A stretch of 64,000 nt of DNA, from the NCBI GenBank assembly GCA_018873225.1, contig JAEILZ010000006.1, positions 4,092,001 through 4,156,000 of the forward strand, read 5' to 3'. Below are positions 33,347-44,325 of the stretch, piece by piece. The position numbers were made by a program, and so were the translations under genes. The notes under the pieces were generated by a model that was not told the origin of the DNA, did no database searches, and saw only the letters and a list, made by a program, of their open reading frames with translations. Numbering within the stretch: position 1 is the stretch's first letter; every line of letters begins with the position of its first letter. Source of the DNA: [Phialemoniopsis] sp. UDSM-2020. Its lineage: Eukaryota; Ascomycota; Sordariomycetes; Thyridiales; Thyridiaceae.

Positions 33347-34065
33347 GATGTGATTTGCGGCTGGGCTTATCTCATTTGCGGCCAGAGCAAAGGATACTCA
33401 GATAGATCCAGCGTGTCTTATACGATAATGACGGAGACAAAGGAACACCCTGCAGTGCGTAACATCACGAGGCCGGTGTCGCGGCGAGCCGAGTGGGTTG
33501 GTCTAGTTTCGGGGTTTCGCTCACCTCCGACACGACTCAGCTACTGGCCGACGCTAACGCTCACCTCCGACATCACCACCACGACACACGCTCACCTCCG
33601 TACAACTATTGCCAACTAGGGCAAACGCGGGGGCAATCTTCCCTGACGCAAGTCCTGTGGATTCTTGTGCAATTGCTTGAGATGGAGAACCTGGAGAGTG
33701 TTTCTATTACTTATCTATGCCTTTCATTTGCGGCCGCCCCATGGAATGGCTGTTAAACAGTCTGCACCCTTCGGCAACGAATACTCTGACCTTGCCCTGT
33801 CCAGACTACTCGATATCTCGGTGGTTGACAGTGACCAATCACGCGGCTGCACTTGATCATCTCCCGTCGATCGGGTCTAGGCAGTGAGCGCGTGCCATCG
33901 TCGAACCCCGACACTTGATAACGGGGTAATCTGGGGAACGCGGACAGGCTGACCACCCTGCACTATTTGAGGACCAATCGGCCCCAACATCTATCAAGCA
34001 GAGTCGGATCAAAGTTTCAATTCCACTCTTTTCCTCGATTCGCACTGCACCACAACTCATTGAAC
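33347..34065. promoter_or_regulatory. Divergent sulfatase/MFS promoter with a threefold direct repeat
   Basis: This 719-bp region lies between two divergent start codons. The 12-mer CGCTCACCTCCG occurs three times on the plus strand at 33518-33529, 33558-33569 and 33589-33600. The first two copies extend to CGCTCACCTCCGACA. The complement, CGGAGGTGAGCG, begins with a CGG triplet as in Zn2Cys6 binding sites. No gene is supported here. A shared operator for both genes is inference. Confidence 0.5.
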
Positions 34066-35700
34066 ATGGAGAAGGCGAACATCGGATACCCCGATCAAGT
34101 CCACCCGTTGAACGTGGACAATCCACTCGACACCAAGATGCCCGCTTCAGAGCACAACGCCGAGCATCCGGGCCTGTCTCATGGACTTTCCGAGTCCTGG
34201 ACTCCAGAAGAGGAGAGACGCGTACGATGGAAGTAAGTAATGACAACTATTCCTCACCATGCTCTGGTCAATCTCAGACTTACAACCCTGCCCTCAGGCT
34301 CGATCTTTACCTGATGCCGATCCTCGTCTCCGGTTTCTTCGTCCTCCAACTCGACCGTAGCAACATTAGCAACGCTCTCACCGACACCATCAAGAAGGAC
34401 CTGGGTCTGTCGCAGGCACAGGTGAACGCGGGAGCGTCCCTGATGCAGGCTGGCATTGTCATCGCCGAGCTTCCGGCCAATGCCCTCCTGCAGAAGGTTG
34501 GCGCTCCGATTTGGCTCACTGCCCAAGTCTTCTGCTTCGGAATTATCAGCCTTGCCCAAGCTTGGTGTACCAACAGCGACAGCTTCTTGGCCACTCGCTT
34601 CATCCTCGGATTGTTTGAAGCAGGCTACATTCCCGGAGCACAATACATCTTGTCCCTCTTTTACAGAGAAAAGGAACTCGCATTACGGACAGCCATATTC
34701 TACTTTGGAAATTACTTCGCGGCGGCAACCGGGTCACTGATTGCTGCGGGCATCCTGCAGCTCGGGGGACGCATGGGACATGCTGGCTGGCAATGGTTGT
34801 TCATCAGTAAGTTACTCCGTCCTATATATGGAGAGCCTCCTGTCCATGCTGACAAAACTTCTAGTCGAGGGTTCTGCTTCGTTGTTCATATTCCTCGTCC
34901 ATATCGCTTTTCTGCCCTGGAGCCCTGGTAACACTGCACCGATTCACGGACGCTGGGACTTCTTTACCGACCGCGAGCGAGAAGTGATGCAAGCACGCCT
35001 TGTCGTCGATGATGCATCCAAACAAGAGGCCAAGGCCCAAATGACATGGCGCACCTACTTTGCTGCCCTGACGGACTTCCGTCTATGGCTACACCTTATG
35101 TTCAACATCCTTGCTCTGGCGCCGAAGGGAGGCTTGCAGGTCTATGGACCGAGTATCATCAAGTCTCTCGGATTCGATACAACTCATGCGAACCTCCTCA
35201 ACTCTGTGAGCAGTTTTGCCGTCATCGTGCTCTCTTTCGCCATCTCCTTTGCGTCGGACGCTACTCACCTGAGGGGCCCATGGTGCATCGTCGCCTCCAT
35301 TTGGTCCATTGCCTTTGCTGGCGCCATGTTTGGCTTGCCTGTCTCTGCCGGAAAGTGGACGAAGTATGCAGTCTTCACTCTCCTCATGTCGGGCAATGCG
35401 CTGTCGCAGGGATTGAATGATGCCTGGCTCAACATCAATGCGCGGTCTGCAACTCGTCGCAGCGTGGGCCTCGCCCTCGTGGTCATCGGTAGTAACCTCG
35501 GCGGCCTCAGTGGAGCTCAGCTCTTTCAGGCGAACGACGCACCCAGGTATACTAACGCTTGGCTGGCAATCGTGTTGTTGTATGTCGGAAGCATCATCAT
35601 GGCTTGCATCATCATGGTCGTGTATTGGCGGGACAACAAGAAGCTTCGCAAGGAGAACCAAAACGTGGAGCTTTCAGTTGCCCAAAAGTTCCAGCTGTAG
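34066..35700 (+). CDS. MFS transporter, anion:cation symporter (Dal5/Soa1-like) family
   Basis: Exons are 34066-34232, 34298-34806 and 34865-35700, giving 503 residues. A hydrophilic N-terminus of about 55 residues precedes 12 predicted TM segments. Family marks are LDLYLMPILVSGFFVLQLDRSNISNA in TM1, LMQAGIVIAELPANALLQKVG, RFILGLFEAGYIPGAQYILSLFYREKELALR and FPWSPGN-like text after TM6. C-terminal conserved blocks are SGNALSQGLNDAWLNINARSATRR and NDAPRYTNAW. This family carries anionic compounds, and the yeast member Soa1 carries sulfur compounds. Pairing with a sulfatase suggests uptake of a sulfate ester or sulfonate (inference). Confidence 0.88.
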
Positions 35701-35881
35701 ACATCAGATAGGCCTAGCAGGTACACATACATGTAACATGCCTAGTTTATATGCGAGTCTGTACGTGTGAAACTTTACTGGAGCAAGAACATGATTGATC
35801 AGAAGATTAGAAAAATATATTAGCGGCCGTCCTTTGATCCTAGAAGCAAGCCTGCATGACCCCTATCTATGTACAAGAAAT

Positions 35882-38800
35882 CTAATTCGCGGTGGCCGTC
35901 TGAACCGGCCCATTTACAGTAGGAAAGTTGACCGACGTGGTCAGAGCGTACAAGTCAAACATCTTGGCACCGCCGCAGTAGTTGGCCGTGCCTGTCGTCG
36001 TCGTGAGCGTACCGTCGGTAGAGAAGGTGCGCACGCTGCCGTAGCAGTAGTCCTTGCACGCGTTGGTGCCCACGAGCGACGTCACGGCACTGGTCTTGAA
36101 ATCAAAGGTGTTGCCGGCATAGCACTCGTGGTGGTACTCGAGTGCCAGGTACGACGGGCGTGCGGTGGGCTTGGGGGCCTCGGCGCGGGAGCGGATGTGG
36201 GCAATGCACAGCTCGGGTGTCACGCTGTCGTTGGCCAGGAGACGCGGAAGTGCGTGGCCAGACGAGAGATCCTGGAAGCAGCCGATGTAGTAGTAGCCGT
36301 CGGTAGCGGTGGGGAACGGCGCCGAGGTCGTGCTGGTCACGAAGGTTGTGGATGATGAGCTAGAAGAGGTGGTGGTGACGTCGACAGTCGTCGGCGACGA
36401 CACGACTGAGGATGAGGAGCTCGACGACGAAGAGGATGACGAGGAGGAAGAAGAAGAGGAGGAAGAAGAAGAGGAGGAAGAGGAGGAAGAAGAGGACGAC
36501 GAAGACGAAGTCGATGAAGTCGACGTGCTGGACGACGAAGTGCTGCTCAGCGAGGACGAGGTGGAGCTTGACGTGGTGGAGGTAGAGCTGGAGCTGGAGC
36601 TAGTCTCCGAGGTCGAGGAAGATGAGCTCGTCGAGGTCGTGCTCTGAGTGGAGCTTGACGAGCTGGTCGAGGTGGTGCTGGTGCTCGACGGGCTGGTAGT
36701 GCTGGGCACGGTGCTGCTGGTTGAGCTGGAGGTGGTCGTAGACGAGGATGCGATCGGCGCAAAGGTGTAGAAGTCGAGCCTGCTACCGGCGCCGCAGTAT
36801 TGAAGCTACAGAAAGTCAGTCGATGATATCACAGCGGATAAACCAAGAGCTTGGAGACAAAACGTACCTTGTTGTTCTTGCAGAGCGTCTTGCACTCGGA
36901 AGTGGGTGCTTCCTTGACGCCAGCTCCAATGTCGTTGCCACAGTAGCCTATAGTTACAGGTCAGTCAAATCTGTACAATGCAAGTAGGAGAAGACTCGAA
37001 ATGTTCTTACATTCACGGCCATACTCGACGCCCATGTAGGCGAACTTGTCTGCAGCACAGAATGCTGAGCAAGCGTCGACGTCGACAGTGTCTGCCGCGT
37101 AGCTCTTGCCCTTGAGAGCCCGGCCAGTGGTGGCCTCGGTACGGCAACCCATCCACCGGTACGGGCCTGAGCGCTGAACGTGCGTGGGATCCGCAGGGAC
37201 GGTGTTGGGGACCGAGTTGCGCCAGACCGACAGCCTCTTGCCGCCTCCGCACAGACCGACTGACGATCCTGCGCAGGCGTTGGGGCACTCGGACTCCGGG
37301 GCAGTCAGGCTGGCGTCAGCTTGCCAGCCACAGTAGCACTCTCTGCCGTACTCGAGACCGAAGTAGTTGTAGGCACCGCCGTTGTACGCCCCGCTGCTGC
37401 AGAAAGCAGCACACTTGTCGATGGTCATGTCATCCGAAGCCGTAGTGGCTGCACTCAGCGTGCGAACATTGTCAACCAGGTCCTGGTAGCAGCCGGCGTA
37501 GACCCATCTGTCAGCGACGGTAGGCGGCTGGCTAGGGTTAAGCGGGGAGCCAGTGGACGTCGGGGACGGGGATACGGTGCTTGAGCTCGAGGACGACGAC
37601 GACGTGACGCTCGATGATGACGAGGTGCTGGTCGATGAGGAGACAGTGGTCGAGGACACAGAGCTAGACGACGAGGAAGAGGAGCTCGAGCTCGAGCTCG
37701 AGCTCGTCGTCGTGGTCGAGCTTGTGCTGGAGCGGGTGCTCGAAGACGAGGACGAGGTGCTGGTAGGTCGCACAGTCGAGCTGGTCGACGAGGTGGTACC
37801 GTTGTTGACGCCAGCCAGGAAGCCGGGGATATCAAATTTGGTGACATCGGCATAGGCACTCATGTGGCCACCGTCACCACCGCAAGCCTCGGTGTCATCG
37901 CCAGTGCAGTCGAAAGTGCACAGGCCCTTGTTCTCGTCGGTGAGCGACTGCGGGTACTTGAAGGTGTTGCCGCACCAGCACTCGCGGTGGTACTGCAGGC
38001 CTGCAATAGCGAAGCCGCGGTCCATGCAGAGCTGCTCGCATTGCTCCACAGTGTTCTTATCGGCCTGCTCCTTGGTGTTGACCGAGTTGGCCAGGTTGCG
38101 GCCAAACTGGGTATCGGCAAAGCAGCCGACGTACTGGTAGCGCGCAGATCCATCGGCGAGCTTGGGACCGACCTGCTTGCTGACGAGGTTGGCAGTGAAG
38201 GTGATGTCGTGGCGGCCGGAGGCTTCTCCAGTCACAGGGTCAAGGCCATCGGTACCAATGGCCCAGGCATCTGTGACACTCTTTGCGGGATGGTTGGGCT
38301 GCATCGAGCCAGGGATGACGGAAACGTCGCCCGTGGAACATTTGCCAGGCGCGATCTGAGTACCCTCGTACAGGTCGGTGGTCGGGGCCGTGGCGAGAAG
38401 ATGGGGAGACGACGGGGGCTTCGAGATACTGATGACCAAGTTCGAGCCGCCCGTGTTGCAGACTCGGAGCTGTCTCTCGGCAGTGGTACCGGATAGGACA
38501 TCGCCGAACGAGAACTTGTAGTCGGTCAGTGGTTGCCAGCCGCCAGCACCATCCGAGATGTCAAAGGTGACAATAGGAGGGTCGTTGATGGAAGCCTTGA
38601 GGGAAAGAGTCGAAACACCACCGTCAGACCAGACTGTGACGCGAGTCGAGTAGTTTCCGATGGCATTGCCGTTGAAGGCAAGCGAGAGGGAGATGCTCTG
38701 TCCAGCAGCCAGGGTCTGGCCCTGAGTTGGGAAGTTGCTGGAAGTGAAACCAGAGCCAAGCTGGCCGGCAGAGGTGATGTTGACATAGTTGCCTTGAGCA

Positions 38801-40981
38801 TCTTGCGATGCAGCACCAGTAAAGGTCAGGGTACCGTTGCCAGCATTCTGGAGCACGGCGGCGGCGGTGAGACCGGGCATGGTCCCTTCGGTCTTGAGCA
38901 TCCTGCCAAAGTCGACCTCACTGGGTGTCGTGGTCAGGAATGGACCCTTGCTAACAATGGTGCCCTGGAGAGGGACAGCGACGGTCGAGGCGAAGCTGCC
39001 GGTGGCGGTCAGGCTGATTGTCAGCGTGCTGCTCACGAAGCCCGGCTTGAGGTTCGAGCCGGGGTTCTGCAGGTCCCAGGTCACAGGGAAGGTGAAGGTA
39101 GTGCCGGAAGCGACAGCACCTTGGGGCAGTGTCGCGTTGTCGCAGCGGAAGGACGAATCCGCAGACGAGCAGCCCTTGATAGAAGAGATCGCGGTGACGG
39201 CCTTGCAGCTAACGGTGGCCGTGGCCGTGGAACCGGCGCTCACCTCTCCAAAGCTCACCGGGTCGGTACAGTTCAGAGCCGACACGACGTTGGAGCCGAT
39301 AGCGTAGATCTTGTTCACGTTGGAGTTGACGAAGACGCGGCCGTTACCAAAGGCCGGGCGCTGATACTTGTTGGCGCCCTGGATCTTGGGCGAGTTGATG
39401 CGCACCATGGCGCCGTCTTGCGGGACAGCGCGGAATGCAACGAGACCCTCGTTGGGGTCGGTGATCCAGACGATACCGGTGCCTTGCTTACCATTGTCTG
39501 AAGTGACCGTCATCTGGCCAACGCCAACGCGGCCGGCGGAGATCCAGTCAGACGTTCCGGCGAGAGAGAAGACAGGCTTTCCGGCGCCATCGCGACCCAT
39601 CTTCCAGGCGCGGAGAGGCCCACCAACGGTCGTGGCGTAGATGTAACCACCCTCGGCCGGGTAACTGCCAAAGCCACCGAAGAGAGAACCGCCCAGCTCA
39701 ATGGTCTGCACGGTGGCATCGCCGCCGTCCGCGCCCTGGCGGAAACCACCAAGGTTGTCAAGGTTGACAATGTAGGCGCGACCTTCTTTGCCGGCCACCA
39801 CACCCATGCGACCGACGCCCACGCCGTTGAAGACAGAGCTATCCAGTGTGCACAATCCACTGGAACCAACATCACGGTCACCGGCATCAAGACTGACGTA
39901 GTCGTAAGGCTGGAAATAGTCGATGAGACTGAACTTGCCGTCGGCAGAGACCTCCATCCTCACGATGGACTCGTCGAGAGTCGACATGGGCAGACGACCA
40001 CTTGCAGGAATGTTGCCATTCTGGTGGCCCTGGCCGTTGCCAGTGACGAAGAAAACGTTGTTGCCCATGGTAGGAAAACCGAAACCTGCTTGCCAGATGC
40101 CGGCCTTGCCTCCCTTCTCGGTAGCAAGGTCGAGGGGCTGAGGCTTGGGTGCGCCAGGAGCAGCCTCTGTAGCGAACATGGCCGAAACACCTACGCCGGG
40201 TGTCTTGCTGACAGAGATGAGGTATCCTGTGTAGTTCCAGCGACTGCAGTGCGATCCGAAACCGGCGACAATGTGGCCGTTGATCTCGGTCAGCGCAGGG
40301 CGCTGGAGAGCCACTCCGCCGACGAAGTAGCGAGCGGGGTCGTTGTCGGCGGTCTTGCCATCAATGACCACGGGGAAGCCCTGGACATCCTCAAGCGTCG
40401 GGATGCGGATCGCATACATCTTGTAAACGCCATTGGCCGTGCCAGAGGTGGTGCCGTCCTTGTAACCCTTGGAGAAGAGGTACATGATATCGGTACTCGC
40501 GTCGATGATGGGCGTGCCGGTCACACCAACCCACGGATTGATATCGCCGCAGTTGCTGTCTCCGGAGGAGAAGGGAGCTTGCAGCTGTCGCTGCTTGATG
40601 ATGGCCCCGGTCTTGCTGTTGAAGATGCGGACATTGTTCATCTCCGAGGCCGTGATGAGCAGTTCTGGGCTACCGGCAGGGGTGTAGACGAGGGGCTTGG
40701 CGAGGTGCAGCTCCTTGGACTCCGGCGACGTGAAGGTCCAGATGTTCTTGAAATCGGAAGAGGCAGCCAGGTCCGGGTTGACGTTATGGTTCGGCAGATA
40801 GCCGGACATGACCTGGTCCTACAACGTGGAAAGCCATGAGGTTAGCAAGGTCGCACGGAATGTAGATCATGCTGCCGATCGGGGCAGGAATGCAACGTAC
40901 GGCATCCCGGATAGAATCCGTCGAGGCCAGGCCGGCGACGAGCGCCGGCAGCGAGGCCGCGACTCCAAATAGCCAGCGCAT
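35882..40981 (-). CDS. Giant secreted protein: PQQ-like propeller, Ig-like repeats, four WSC domains
   Basis: Exons on the minus strand are 40981-40901, 40818-37011, 36947-36868 and 36805-35882, giving 1630 residues. A signal peptide (RWLFGVAASLPALVAGLAST) comes first. Residues about 40-540 look like a PQQ-type beta-propeller (GSHCSRWNYTGYLIS, GIWQAGFGFPTMGNNVFFVTGNGQG). About 543-890 holds three Ig-like/choice-of-anchor-D repeats (VSFGEVSAGSTATATVSC; VDFGRMLK; FSFGDVLSGTTAERQLRVCNTGG). Four cysteine-rich WSC domains follow, near 919, 1131, 1247 and 1493 (YVGCFADTQFGRNL; YAGCYQDL; WMGCRTEATTGRAL; YIGCFQDLSSGHAL). Ser-rich linkers occupy about 1023-1113 and 1344-1489. WSC domains bind glucans or xylans. 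A cell-surface or secreted carbohydrate-binding role is inferred; no catalytic site is evident. Confidence 0.88.
36380..36700 (-). repeat. Ser-encoding low-complexity repeat (linker before WSC4)
   Basis: The DNA is a near-pure run of serine codons on the minus strand (GAGGAAGAAGAAGAG-type text on the plus strand). It encodes the linker between WSC3 and WSC4, including 30 or so consecutive Ser. Such tracts are heavily O-mannosylated in cell-surface proteins and vary in length between strains. Confidence 0.8.
37560..37800 (-). repeat. Ser/Thr-encoding low-complexity repeat (linker between WSC1 and WSC2)
   Basis: This is a second serine/threonine codon tract, with GAGCTC-type repeats (GAGCTCGAGCTCGAGCTCG on the plus strand near 37681). 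It encodes a flexible, probably O-glycosylated spacer in the giant WSC protein. Confidence 0.75.
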
Positions 40982-43082
40982 GATGAAGCAAAGAACGAAT
41001 GACTATGGGGGCGTCGAACTGGTCAACTCCCGCCAAACTTTGACTCCGAATCAGAGCTGGAGCTGAGTGAGCTGGGACGGCAGGGCGAAGCTTGGCATTC
41101 GGAAGAAGAATCACAGAATGGAGCGCAAAACCGGGTGGAGATGGGAAGATATATGGGATATGGGATCCCAAATGAAAAGGATCGCACCCAGGATCTTGTC
41201 ATTTGCGTCTTGGCGCAACATGGGTTCTGGGCTTGCCGGTGCCGGTGCTCCATGGTGTGTGCCCTCTCCACCTCCTCCATCTCTTCCTCGATGGGATCGT
41301 CAGTCTTCTCAGGTTCGGCTGCACCAACAGGCACTGTTTCGACCTGACTAGATTCGCAAAGTATTGAGCGGCTAGCCCGAATGCAGCTTCAGCTGCCCTC
41401 AGAGGTGGGTGTTGGTGGCGCTGCATGTCAGGGATGCTAGTACTTTGGAATTGTACCTAGGGAGCACCCCGACCCGAGACAGCGGCACAGCGGGAAGGTC
41501 TCAGAGTGTCTCTCCTTTGCTTCTGCAGGTACAGGCAGATGCAGATTAGATCAAGACAAATTGAGACAGAGTGTCAGGGCTTGGCAGCCCGTAGCGTTGG
41601 CGACTATTGAGCAATAGTGCCCGTTTCTGGGGGAAGCTAGCGAGCCAGCTCAGGCCCAGTCAGGCCCAGTTCGTCTCCAGAACTGGCAAAAGGGATCCAT
41701 TCAGCACATGGAAGGGCATTCTCGAGTCCACCAATCTTGGCCGCGCGATCGAGGCCGTGCTCGGGCCTGCCCACGCCCACCAACAGTCCAGCGCTGAAGG
41801 CCATTGTTTTCGGACGCCAAGACAAGCTTATATGTAGCGTGGCGAGTAGCGTCTCCTAGCTGGCCGACTTCATTGGTGGTGTAAATGGCTAAGTTGCCGA
41901 ATTCTGATAATCCCACTTAATCAGACGTGGCAAAGCAAGGAAAATGCAGTCAGCCCCTCCACATTGCCTTGAAGCCAAGGGCCCCTGGGAAATGAGCTTC
42001 GTCTCAAAACACCGCGAGATGAAGCAGGGGTGGTGTGATCCAGAGCCAAGGTACGCCCTGGGCGCACTGTCGTCACATTTTACGTACAACTCATCCCGCG
42101 TGCACCTCGACATTGACTGGTGAGCAAAAGCCACGACCATGAATATTCAGAGAGCGTGCACTGGAGGATCAATGCCGTGCTGTCTCTGGCTCGAGACCAC
42201 GTAAAACATCAAAAGCAATATTCCAGCCAAGGGCGCAACGAGGCTAACGAAGCTTATCATCCCAGGATCCTGCGCCTCTCATTTACCTGGCGCGTACCAC
42301 GATTGTCAGTCCTGCAGAATGTGGTAACACGATTTGAGCGTTGGTACGACACAAGCCATGGCTGGTTTTCTTTGCCCCTGATACGCCGCGGCTTGGTGCA
42401 ATGTTATACAACATTAACAGCCACCGATCGCATGACATCAACACTCTCGTAGCCCGTGTATGCATCGCGAGCTTATGTTCCCCTTTGATGCGCCACAGGT
42501 TACATTGAAATCGATTGTTCCTGCATGGTATAGCAATGGGTATCTTGTGACCTAGTTCTGTGCTACCTCAATACCGGGACTGCCAAGCCATCGTGGCCTT
42601 GTTTGAGTAACGTGCAAGTAACCGGCGAGCCCTGAATTGCCCGAGCCTTCGACGCCGATTGGTGGAGATTGATCCCAGAGCATCTCTTTCCTTTTTCGAT
42701 TCCGGGGTGCCGACCGTGAAAGACCGGTGTCGGCAGTTTTAATCACTGGCAGGTTGAACCGAGTTCAAGTATCGAAGGATGTCTACTACGCGCTAAATTA
42801 TAGACATCACTCCCCTTTCATCACCTCTCACAGGCTTGATGCTAGCCACAGTGACTATGCAGTCGTCCTTCAGGCCCATGTGTACTTCTTAACCACGCGA
42901 TCCGTAGAGTCCACAGTCTTCGCCAGAACAACGTGCAGGTTGATGTAGCAACTACATTCAAAAGGAGGATCTATTTGGCATGGATCGCCGGAGGGCACGG
43001 ATAGAGCTCATTGTGTGCTATACAAATACATGGAACTGAAGAGCGAAAGGCTGTCTTTGAAGATAGCTCTCCTTTCTATTCA
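40982..43082. other. 2.1-kb gene-poor region
   Basis: No supported coding sequence is found. The left part is the WSC-protein promoter. A perfect 10-bp tandem duplication (CAGGCCCAGT twice) lies at 41651-41670. CCACCAAT occurs near 41727 and its complement ATTGGTGGA near 42658; both resemble the GaaR-type galacturonate box as I remember it. The remaining open frames (for example 42727-42948) show no motif. No transposon feature is evident. Confidence 0.4.
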
Positions 43083-43871
43083 TTAATGAGGAATTGATCC
43101 GCCAGCTACCGAGATAGCCTCGCCAGTGATGTATGCCGACTCGTCGCTGAGAAGAAACGTGATTGGCCCAGCAATATCCTCCGGCTCCCCAACCCGTTTC
43201 ATCGGGATAGCCTCGACATAGGCAGTGGCTGCATCTCCGCGCTTGTCCGGAGTGTCCAAAGCACCCATTCCCAGTGGCGTCCGAATGAGTCCGGGCAGAA
43301 TCATGTTACACCGTATGCCGTGTGCCGCGTACTCCAAGGCCCAAGTCTTGGTCAGCCCAAGTGCAGCGTGCTTACTCGCGGTGTAGGCTGCCATCGTTCT
43401 GATACCTCCGATCGATGCCAAAGATCCGATATTGACAATACTGATGTTTCGTGACGCGCCCTCGCGACTCATCTCGCAACGCAGGAATTCCGTCACCGTG
43501 TTCCACGTGCCCCTAGAGTTAACTTCCATGCAGTGATCGTAGATTGCATCTGTTTCAATCGCGTAATTGGCTCCGGCCAACTCATAAGACCCGGATGGCG
43601 AGACGCCAGCGGCATTCACCAAGCCATGAACATTCGGTGACTGGTCTAAGATTGCTTTTATCGTTGCAGCCACGGTTTCGCGCGAGGTTACATCAATGTT
43701 GGGATAGACGAAGAGTTTCTGAGGGTCGGCCTTGGTCGGATATGGTGCTGAAGAGCGATCAAGAGCATGGACCGTCGCAGATAGTCCTAAGAGCTTGCGC
43801 ACAGTAGCAAGGCCAATTCCAGAAGCCGCGCCAGTAACGATGTAGTTTCTTCCCGCAAGACTTGACAACAT
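43083..43871 (-). CDS. Short-chain dehydrogenase/reductase (SDR)
   Basis: This is a single exon of 262 residues, a classical SDR. The cofactor loop is TGAASGIG at 13-20. NAAG is at 86-89. The catalytic Ser150 is in NIGS, with Tyr163 and Lys167 in the Y-x3-K motif (AAYTASKHAALGLTK). The C-terminus has the usual PGLIRTPLG and VGEPEDIAGPITFLLSDESAYITGEAISVAGG. It should be an NAD(P)-linked oxidoreductase of an alcohol or sugar. It sits at the left border of the rhamnogalacturonan gene group. A role in sugar catabolism is possible but unproven. Confidence 0.88.
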   Translation of the reverse strand: MLSSLAGRNYIVTGAASGIGLATVRKLLGLSATVHALDRSSAPYPTKADPQKLFVYPNIDVTSRETVAATIKAILDQSPNVHGLVNAAGVSPSGSYELAGANYAIETDAIYDHCMEVNSRGTWNTVTEFLRCEMSREGASRNISIVNIGSLASIGGIRTMAAYTASKHAALGLTKTWALEYAAHGIRCNMILPGLIRTPLGMGALDTPDKRGDAATAYVEAIPMKRVGEPEDIAGPITFLLSDESAYITGEAISVAGGSIPH

Positions 43872-44325
43872 GTTGATTGTCGTTAACCCAAGTTTTTCAG
43901 ATCAAGAGGTGTCTAGAAATGGAAGAATCATGGGATCTGGGAATTGGTGGTCTTCGGAAGAAATACATACTTCGTATGTCGGTCTTCAGGTGTAAAGACC
44001 CGCAATATCTATGAGAGCTAGTTTCGGATTGTTGATTGCCGTGGGTTAGTTATGTTCTCTGGGAGGGATGTAGACGAGATTCCGGAAATTGACCCCCATT
44101 TTGGAATAACTGTCCTCACCGAACCTCCAGCTGCCTCGCCGAGATGCTGGCTTGACGCTTTTGTCAACGACATTATTTAAGCAAACCAGTTCGGAAACTA
44201 GAGATGCCGTGCACGTATTGATCATGTCTTAATTTACATCACAATGTTAAGTATGTGCACCTGGCACGCATGTATAGACGATGTCTCGGAAAGCTCGGAT
44301 TGAGCTAATTATGTCTAAGCAGTCT
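43872..44325. promoter_or_regulatory. SDR promoter with a short palindrome
   Basis: This is the upstream region of the SDR and the 3' flank of the GH28 gene. At 43965-43979 a short inverted repeat (ACATAC-TTC-GTATGT) lies about 95 bp before the SDR start codon. Nothing else is seen. Confidence 0.35.

Noticed and set aside
36309..36647. Acidic Glu-rich open frame
   Set aside because: It is the complement of the serine-codon repeat of the WSC gene, a shadow only.
38533..39501. 322-codon open frame on the plus strand
   Set aside because: It is antisense to the conserved WSC/propeller gene; its sequence is Gly/Arg/Asp-rich without any motif.
43965..43979. ACATACTTCGTATGT as a lox-like recombination site
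   Set aside because: Only the central bases resemble loxP; no second site or recombinase is seen. Kept only as a short promoter palindrome.
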